Notes under the pieces: generated by a model | What the model saw: only the letters and a program-made list of their open reading frames with translations | Database searches by the model: none | Told to the model about the DNA's origin: nothing | In this document: positions 58,631 through 64,000 of the stretch, in pieces | How positions within the stretch are numbered: position 1 is the stretch's first letter | How the letters are laid out: the number at the start of each line of letters is the position of its first letter | Program-made: the position numbers and the translations under genes | Assembly: GCF_012927645.1 (NCBI RefSeq) | Contig: NZ_JABBMT010000011.1 | Span: 1-64,000 of the forward strand | DNA from: Pseudoalteromonas arctica | GTDB lineage: Bacteria; Pseudomonadota; Gammaproteobacteria; Enterobacterales; Alteromonadaceae | Direction of reading: 5' to 3' | Length of the DNA: 64,000 nucleotides

Positions 58631-59326
58631 GTGATTAAGTACTTCCTTCACCTCATAATGATCAGTTGCTTACTAACGTCACTGAGCACTTTAGCAAACA
58701 CAAAACAGATGCGATTCAATCGCCCAGCAGATACACCACAAGCTCGCTATGTTATTGAGCTGATGACCCTTGCATATAAGGAACTCGGCTATGATGTAGA
58801 TATTATTGACTTTAATCACCAAAGCGCTTTATCTGCAGCGAACAATGGCACGCTTGATGGCCAATTAGGACGAATAGCCAGTATCAGCCAACAATATCAA
58901 AACTTGCATCAGGTTAACTTTTCGCTATTTGAGTTTAACCTTGTACTATTAAAAAACTGCCAACAATGCACACTTGAGCAGCTAGATAATATCGCTATTC
59001 AAGTTGGGTATCCTGCGGCGCAGAGTTATCTTAACGAACACCCTTTTATTGGTGACATTATTAAGGTGAAAAGCGTCACGGCTCAACTTAATTTACTCAC
59101 TCAAGGTAAAGTCCAAGGTGTGATTTTACTCGACTTTTTATTATCGACTAAACACCCTAAGTTTAATATTAAGCAATTTCAAACTGAAGTGTTGGCACCG
59201 ATAAAAAGCTTTCATTTTTTGCATTCACGCCATAGCGCGTTAATACCTAAACTTGAAGAGCAACTGCATAAACTCAATGAAAACGGTACAATTCGTTTAC
59301 TCAGAGCGAAACATAATCTTGATTAA
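58631..59326 (+). CDS. Periplasmic substrate-binding protein, amino-acid type
   Basis: The 231-residue protein has a signal peptide (YFLHLIMISCLLTSLSTLA) and a single SBP type 3-like fold: QARYVIELMTLAYKELGYDVD, then LDGQLGRIASISQQYQNL and a final hinge strand HSRHSALIPKLEEQL. It resembles the short orphan solute-binding proteins common in marine gammaproteobacteria. No transporter genes are adjacent, so it may act as a sensor or scavenger. Start is a GTG. Its end overlaps the convergent DUF1289 gene by four bases. Confidence 0.75.
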   Translation: MIKYFLHLIMISCLLTSLSTLANTKQMRFNRPADTPQARYVIELMTLAYKELGYDVDIIDFNHQSALSAANNGTLDGQLGRIASISQQYQNLHQVNFSLFEFNLVLLKNCQQCTLEQLDNIAIQVGYPAAQSYLNEHPFIGDIIKVKSVTAQLNLLTQGKVQGVILLDFLLSTKHPKFNIKQFQTEVLAPIKSFHFLHSRHSALIPKLEEQLHKLNENGTIRLLRAKHNLD

Positions 59327-59577
59327 AAACCAAAATCCCCTTGCTCAGGAGCTACTGGTTTAGCGTCAAGTGCTTGGCGTTTTTGCAAGTAACGCTTATA
59401 ACGTTGTTGACACAAACTGATGACTTGCTTTTTTTCTACGTTTGAAAATGAATTCCAGCCAAAGCGCTCTTCCCTACTTCGGTAGCAACCTTTGCAATAG
59501 CCTCGGTTATTTACCTCGCAAATGTTTTTGCAAGGACTTGGAATTTCAAAAATTTCAATTTGTTGCATAGTAAACAT
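59323..59577 (-). CDS. DUF1289 protein
   Basis: The 84-residue protein has the DUF1289 cysteine pattern: PSPCKNICEVNNRGYCKGCYRS, four cysteines in CX3CX7CX2C spacing that probably bind a metal, then REERFGWNSFSNVEKKQVI with a conserved tryptophan. Function is unknown. An alternative ATG three codons on is possible; neither has a good ribosome binding site. It is next to the acyltransferase gene, with 54 bases between. Confidence 0.85.
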   Translation of the reverse strand: MFTMQQIEIFEIPSPCKNICEVNNRGYCKGCYRSREERFGWNSFSNVEKKQVISLCQQRYKRYLQKRQALDAKPVAPEQGDFGF

Positions 59578-59631
59578 CGGCCAATAAACACAACTTTAGT
59601 ATAGCCCGTTTTTTAAGATGTTTTACAGTAG

Positions 59632-60765
59632 TTATTGGCCGCTTTCGTTACTATTAAGCTCAACTTTACGATGAAATGGCTTAGCGTACATAGCTAACAC
59701 CAGTGGTTTTAGCTCATCTGGCACACGCGCCAGGCGCATCTCAAATGCCTGAGCATCGTCTTTATCAATCACCGCTTGTTTACAGCCACCCGCAATGTAG
59801 TTCCCGGGATGTAAAAAAAACGAATCAATAATTTGCTGATCAATGGTTTTTGCCAACTGCTCTGCTGATTCACACCCTTCTTTAATTGGTTGTCCAAATG
59901 CTAAATGAACATGCCCTTTTGCGGTACTAAAACCTTCAACAATACTGGCAATATCTTCACCCGCTGACTTAACATATTTACCATGATGCTGCTTATGATA
60001 AAGCTCTTTGGCTTTGGCTGTTGCGCAAGGTTCATATTGATATGAAATTGATACTGGTACAATTTTTAGCTCACGTATATATTCAGCAAACTCTTTTTTT
60101 TGCTTACGACCATTAAGCTGCAACATTTTAAGTAGCGCAGGATCTGTTTGATCAAAGCCATCTTTAGCACGGCCTTCTTTTTGTGCAATCCAAATTGAAT
60201 TACCGCCAGTAAGCGAATCATAAATATAAGCCGAAAGCTGCGATAATGCTTTGAGCATTTCTTTTGGCGCTTTAACTGAGCGCTTAACAATAAAGCTTTT
60301 ATTTAAACGCATCAGTTCGGTGATATAAGGGATTTGCAGTAAATTATCACCGATGGCAATACGGACTGTCTTCATTTTATGGCTGAATAAGCCCCAATTA
60401 ATTAACGCAGGATCAAGTACGATATCGCGATGATTTGAGATAAACAAATACGCTTGCTTTGGATCAAGTTGATCCAAACCAGAAAAAGTCACCTCAGTTG
60501 TGGTGCGTTTTACCAGCTGTGCTAAATACTTAGCAACGATTTGTTGAACTTGCTCAACACTGTTGATAGCGCCCCACTTTTTACGTAACTGATACTTTAC
60601 CAATGTTCTAGACAACAAAGGTATAGCTGATAAAAAACGCGGTAAGTTATATTTTGCAACTACATCAATAAACGCATTATCATCAATCAAACGTGCAACC
60701 GAAGCGGCTACTTCATCATCATTGTAAGGTCTTATATCTGCGTACTTGTCCACTGGCTCACTCAT
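59632..60765 (-). CDS. PlsC-like acyltransferase domain protein
   Basis: The 377-residue protein has a PlsC acyltransferase domain in the middle: FISNHRDIVLDPALI contains NHX4D (about residue 100), followed by EGRAKDGFDQTDPALLKML, the second motif. The N- and C-terminal extensions set it apart from true PlsC, and the role, perhaps a lysophospholipid or ornithine-type acyl transfer, is unknown. I start at the ATG at 60765; the frame extends 14 residues upstream to another ATG. No membrane helix is obvious. It stands between the DUF1289 gene and the metal permease. Confidence 0.8.
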   Translation of the reverse strand: MSEPVDKYADIRPYNDDEVAASVARLIDDNAFIDVVAKYNLPRFLSAIPLLSRTLVKYQLRKKWGAINSVEQVQQIVAKYLAQLVKRTTTEVTFSGLDQLDPKQAYLFISNHRDIVLDPALINWGLFSHKMKTVRIAIGDNLLQIPYITELMRLNKSFIVKRSVKAPKEMLKALSQLSAYIYDSLTGGNSIWIAQKEGRAKDGFDQTDPALLKMLQLNGRKQKKEFAEYIRELKIVPVSISYQYEPCATAKAKELYHKQHHGKYVKSAGEDIASIVEGFSTAKGHVHLAFGQPIKEGCESAEQLAKTIDQQIIDSFFLHPGNYIAGGCKQAVIDKDDAQAFEMRLARVPDELKPLVLAMYAKPFHRKVELNSNESGQ

Positions 60766-60922
60766 TACTGCATCTTTAAAGTTAAAAAACGGTGCGCTCA
60801 TGCGCACCGTTTATATTCTATGGGCGATTATAACTCAGACAACCTAAAATGCGAACTAAGTCATTAATTTGCTCCATTGTTTATATTTTATAACCGCTAA
60901 AAATATATTTAATAACATTCAA

Positions 60923-62047
60923 TTATGCAATACTCTTACCTGTATTACTAAACGCTCTTTTAAGAACTAAACGCACCATTAACAGCGCTAAAATAGTACC
61001 ACAGAGAAGAGTTAACCAATGTGGTAACACTTGATGTTCTGCACCTAATAATGGTGTAACAACAAAGCCAAACTCTGCCACTAAATAATCGGTTAAAAAG
61101 CCAAATATTAAAGCAACGCCTATTACACCTATTAAATAAGCAACCACGGCACGTTTACCAAGCTCATTAGCCACAACACCTAACGTAGCAATATTGGTAG
61201 CCGGCCCCGCAAGCATAAATACCAATACGGCTCCCGGAGATACGCCACTCAATAATAACCCAGCCGCAATGGGTGTAGATGCGGTTGCGCAAATGTACAT
61301 TGGAATACTGATCACTATCACCACCAGCATAGCCAAAATACCACTGCCCCATTGGGTTAAAAATGATTCTGGCACATAAGTTTGCACTAAGGCTGCAAAG
61401 AACAAACCAATCATTAGCCAGACCATAGTATCGGATAACAGTTTATTACAGCTAAAACTCATTGCTTGTCGCATCTTCTGCCATTGACTTTGCGATGCTG
61501 TAGGTGCTGTATCGCAACAGCTAGTTGCAGCTTTAGACTGAGACGGTTTAGGTGCACAGCAACTAGTTTTTACTTCAGTTTCTGCTGATTCAGACGCACA
61601 ACAACCAGTTTCCACTGCAGTTTCTACAGCTGCTGTTATTTGTTGTTTATCGCTATCACGCCCTACTAATACACCAGCAACAATAGCACTGCAAATCGCA
61701 GCTATGGGACGAATAATCGCCATAAATGGGCCTAATAACACATACGACACTGACACCGAATCAACCCCAGTTTCAGGAGTCGACACTAAAAACGCAGTGG
61801 TGGCACTTTTTGAAGCACCAGCACGTCTTAGACCTATTGCAGCAGGTATTACACCGCACGAGCACAACGGCATTGGCGCACCAATAAAAGCAGCTTTAAC
61901 AGTGGTCAAAAAACCTTCTTTACCTAAATGTTTATTTAAAAAATTTGCCGGTAAATACACATTTAATAACCCGGCAATGAGTAAACCAAGCATTAACCAA
62001 GGGGCAGATAATAAAAATAACTGCCAAAAATTATTGAGTAAGTCCAT
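60923..62047 (-). CDS. SO_0444-type permease, likely copper/zinc efflux
   Basis: The 374-residue inner-membrane permease (DUF318/YraQ-like) has about eight to nine helices. GAPMPLCSCGVIPAAIGLRRAG (about residue 57) is the conserved CSCG segment, and STPETGVDSVSVSY follows. A cytosolic loop (about 145-180) has the repeated cysteine pairs CCASES, CCAPKP and CCDTAP, which likely bind the metal. It is cotranscribed with the MerR regulator, whose coding end overlaps its start by 17 bases. Export of zinc or copper is inferred from the regulator type and the cysteines. Confidence 0.87.
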   Translation of the reverse strand: MDLLNNFWQLFLLSAPWLMLGLLIAGLLNVYLPANFLNKHLGKEGFLTTVKAAFIGAPMPLCSCGVIPAAIGLRRAGASKSATTAFLVSTPETGVDSVSVSYVLLGPFMAIIRPIAAICSAIVAGVLVGRDSDKQQITAAVETAVETGCCASESAETEVKTSCCAPKPSQSKAATSCCDTAPTASQSQWQKMRQAMSFSCNKLLSDTMVWLMIGLFFAALVQTYVPESFLTQWGSGILAMLVVIVISIPMYICATASTPIAAGLLLSGVSPGAVLVFMLAGPATNIATLGVVANELGKRAVVAYLIGVIGVALIFGFLTDYLVAEFGFVVTPLLGAEHQVLPHWLTLLCGTILALLMVRLVLKRAFSNTGKSIA

Positions 62048-62444
62048 CGATGTCCTCCAAAGTGGTTAATATTGAACAGTTATCTGCGGGCTCTTGTCCG
62101 CCACAGCACTTATCAGCAAGTACCGATAGTGATTGATGAAAACGTGTTAGCTCTGCAATGCGCTCTGCGACTAAGTCACGTTTTTGTAGTGTTAAATCTT
62201 TTACTTCATGACATGAGTGCTGATGCTTTTTAAATTTAATTTGTAGTAACTCTTTGATCTCAGCCAAACTAAAGCCAACATTTTTAGCACGTAAAATAAA
62301 CTTCATTTGCTTTAACTCCACTTCACCATAATCGCGATAACCAGACCCAGTTCGATTTGATAGCGTTAACAAATTATGTTTTTCATAGTATCTTAGGGTA
62401 TCTGTAGAGACACCTAACTGATTAGCAAACTCACCTATTTTCAT
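62031..62444 (-). CDS. ZntR-like MerR family metal regulator
   Basis: The 137-residue regulator has the MerR winged helix (MKIGEFANQLGVSTDTLRYY then EKHNLL), a dimerisation helix, and the C-terminal metal loop DKCCGGQEPADNCSIL. This closely follows the zinc loop of E. coli ZntR (CCG...CSILE), so zinc is the likely inducer. I start at the ATG at 62444, preceded by GGAGACACAG; a longer frame to 62588 would place coding sequence across the promoter. It lies upstream of, and overlaps, the permease gene, and probably controls its own operon. Confidence 0.92.
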   Translation of the reverse strand: MKIGEFANQLGVSTDTLRYYEKHNLLTLSNRTGSGYRDYGEVELKQMKFILRAKNVGFSLAEIKELLQIKFKKHQHSCHEVKDLTLQKRDLVAERIAELTRFHQSLSVLADKCCGGQEPADNCSILTTLEDIDGLTQ

Positions 62445-62480
62445 CTGTGTCTCCAATGAGTGTATTATCAACTGATACCA

Positions 62481-62512
62481 AGTATAAACCTTAGAGTACA
62501 CACCAAGGTCAA
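62481..62512 (-). promoter_or_regulatory. MerR-type promoter and operator for the regulator-permease operon
   Basis: On the minus strand, TTGACC (62507-62512) and TATACT (62481-62486) are separated by 20 bases, the long spacer that MerR-family activators untwist. The spacer holds the inverted repeat CCTTGGTGT and ACTCTAAGG, like ZntR/CueR operators. It points at the regulator start 37 bases downstream. Confidence 0.82.
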
Positions 62513-62547
62513 GCATTAAAATTATTTTATATAATAAAGGAAAGCGC

Positions 62548-63492
62548 ATGAACATTACACTTCTCGATTCTGCCACATTAGCAGGCACATCACTTGAGCC
62601 TTTTCAAACACTTGGCAATTTCACTAGTTATTCACTAACCAGCCCAACACAAGTTTTAGCGCACAGTGCAGGCGCTGATGTATTAATCACTAATAAAGTA
62701 GTACTTAATCGCGAAACACTGGCAAAACTACCTGAGTTAAAGCTCATATGTGTGGCCGCAACTGGTACTAACAATGTTGATTTAGTCGCCGCGAAAGAAT
62801 TTGGTATTGCCGTAACCAATGTTGCAGGCTACTCAACACCTTCGGTTGTACAACACACCTTTGCTTTGATCACTAACTTACTCGGTAATACCCACCGTTA
62901 TATTGCCGATTGCCAACAAGGCTTATGGCAACAAAGTGAGATGTTTTGTCGCCTTGATTATCGTTTTAATGATATTGGCGGTAAAACCTTAGCAATTATC
63001 GGTTATGGTTCGCTTGGTAAAGCAGTTGCAGATGTTGCAAAAGCATTTGGTGCAAATGTAATCATTAGTGAGCGTAAAGATCACAGCCCAAGAGAAGGTC
63101 GCACGGAGTTTTTTCACGCAATAAAGAGCGCCGACATTATCAGTGTTCACTGCCCATTAACCGATCAAAGCCGCGATCTAATTGGCAGTGAAGAGCTGGC
63201 GATGATGAAACCTAGCGCCATTTTAATTAACACCGCACGCGGTGGCATTGTTAACGAAGCACAGTTAGCGCAGGCATTAGAAAATAAACAGATCGCAGGA
63301 GCTGGGTTCGATGTGTTAAGCAAAGAACCTGCTGAGCTAGATAACCCACTGGCCGCTTATCGTGGTGATAATTTAATACTGACTCCACATATTGCATGGG
63401 CCAGTGAAGAGTCAATCATTCGCTTAGTAAAGCAAGTCAGCTTAAATATTTGCGCATTTAGCCAAGGTGAAAGCTTAAACAGGTTGGTGTAA
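62548..63492 (+). CDS. D-2-hydroxyacid dehydrogenase (glycerate/hydroxypyruvate type)
   Basis: This 314-residue NAD(P)-dependent enzyme reduces 2-ketoacids or oxidises D-2-hydroxyacids. The cofactor motif IIGYGSLGKAVADVAKAFG (about 150) lies in the Rossmann domain; catalytic residues appear in INTARGGIVNEAQL (R), AGFDVLSKEPA (E) and LTPHIAWAS (H). It resembles glycerate dehydrogenase HprA most. The ATG follows AAAGGAAA at good spacing. It is divergent from the MerR promoter, with 36 bases between, so both share regulatory DNA. Confidence 0.92.
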   Translation: MNITLLDSATLAGTSLEPFQTLGNFTSYSLTSPTQVLAHSAGADVLITNKVVLNRETLAKLPELKLICVAATGTNNVDLVAAKEFGIAVTNVAGYSTPSVVQHTFALITNLLGNTHRYIADCQQGLWQQSEMFCRLDYRFNDIGGKTLAIIGYGSLGKAVADVAKAFGANVIISERKDHSPREGRTEFFHAIKSADIISVHCPLTDQSRDLIGSEELAMMKPSAILINTARGGIVNEAQLAQALENKQIAGAGFDVLSKEPAELDNPLAAYRGDNLILTPHIAWASEESIIRLVKQVSLNICAFSQGESLNRLV

Positions 63493-63656
63493 TAAACTAA
63501 ATTTTAGTTTTTACTACTATGTAAGGTGGTTAAATACAATTTACCACTTTGCAAAAAACAACTAACCACATGATTTTTAATAAATTAAAATATTGGCAGA
63601 TTCTTTGCTACTTAATAAATAAATTAATAATCACTATTTAGTATCAGGATAAAATA

Positions 63657-64000
63657 ATGAAAAAAGCACTTTTAATTGCCGCCCTTACAGTCCCATTTCT
63701 TACTGGTTGTGTCATTGCTGTATCAGACGGTGAAGCAGAAACGCATTGGGCAGGTAATAATTCAAGCTGGGAAAAGCACCATCAATCTAATCGTGAAACT
63801 ATCGCATCGTTAGGACTAGATAGCAGCTATCAAAGTGTTTTAAATCAACTTAAAACCCCTGACTTTACTGAGTTACTAAAAGAAGACGGCGATGTATATC
63901 AAGTGCTATTTTATGTCACTCACAGTATTCACTCTGACGGAAAAGTGACAAAAGATGAATGCACACCACTGATCTTTAAAAACGAGAAGCTGATAGGTGT
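63657..64000 (+). CDS. DUF3192 lipoprotein (partial, cut by window end)
   Basis: The first 114 codons are visible and open to the last base. MKKALLIAALTVPFLTGCVIAV is a lipoprotein signal with lipobox LTGC. NRETIASLGLDSSYQSVLNQL and HSDGKVTKDECTPLIF match DUF3192, a small gammaproteobacterial family of unknown function anchored in the envelope. The ATG follows the AGGATAAAATA spacer. Typical members are about 120 residues, so most of the gene is here. Confidence 0.85.
   Translation, partial: MKKALLIAALTVPFLTGCVIAVSDGEAETHWAGNNSSWEKHHQSNRETIASLGLDSSYQSVLNQLKTPDFTELLKEDGDVYQVLFYVTHSIHSDGKVTKDECTPLIFKNEKLIG

Noticed and set aside
63494-63513. AAACTAAA and TTTAGTTTTT stem after the hydroxyacid dehydrogenase gene
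   Set aside because: Very short AT-only stem with almost no loop; too weak to call a terminator.
1-64000. CRISPR array, prophage module or rRNA genes
   Set aside because: No regularly spaced repeats, no phage structural genes and no rRNA sequence were found by reading both strands.

Overview
The window is a chromosomal segment of a marine gammaproteobacterium of the Alteromonadales. Pseudoalteromonas is the best guess, from gene order (nudF-yqiB-cpdA-yqiA-parE; rsmE-gshB-yqgE-yqgF; pilU-pilT facing yggS-proC-yggT; lptF-lptG facing pepA-holC-valS), moderate AT-richness and protein flavour. This assignment is inference; no database was searched.

Positions 1 to about 7.9 kb are an accessory region, clearly more AT-rich and mobile than the rest. 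It opens inside an ISAs1-family transposase gene that is split exactly between two codons by a complete group II intron (128-3640). The intron carries its reverse transcriptase/maturase with an HNH domain and, unusually, two further small genes in domain IV: a DUF2188 protein and an 87-residue unknown. After the insertion sequence come the tail of a broken gene, two inverted repeats, and a two-gene restriction-modification system whose architecture and sizes match the type IIB BcgI A/B pair. The region ends at a tRNA-Leu(CAA) gene on the minus strand whose anticodon loop is interrupted by a 276-nt group I intron with a full catalytic core. Just upstream lies the 5' half of a second, intron-free tRNA-Leu(CAA), cut off at the anticodon loop. 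I read this as the junction of a genomic island that split the native tRNA gene and brought an intron-bearing replacement. This is the most interesting part of the window.

From 8.1 kb onward the genes are mostly chromosomal housekeeping. They cover lipopolysaccharide export (lptF, lptG), leucyl aminopeptidase, DNA polymerase III chi, valyl-tRNA synthetase, a FadL porin, an HD-GYP protein, rraB, plsC, parC and parE with a sugar dehydrogenase gene between them, and the cpdA/nudF cluster. Then follow tolC, an LpxL-type acyltransferase, glnE, the rsmE-gshB-yqgE-yqgF operon, the PilT/PilU pilus-retraction ATPases, yggS-proC-yggT-DUF4426-rdgB-hemW and a DUF885 lipoprotein.

The last third is more variable: a frameshifted flippase gene, a SIMPL protein, a Pat-type acyl-CoA synthetase/acetyltransferase, a voltage-gated ion channel, a 1502-residue sensor with propeller, PAS, GGDEF and EAL domains, and a MITE-like repeat present in one full and one partial copy. 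A ZntR-like regulator sits with a Cys-rich metal permease behind a promoter with the 20-bp spacer typical of MerR control. A D-2-hydroxyacid dehydrogenase and a DUF3192 lipoprotein cut by the window end close the sequence.
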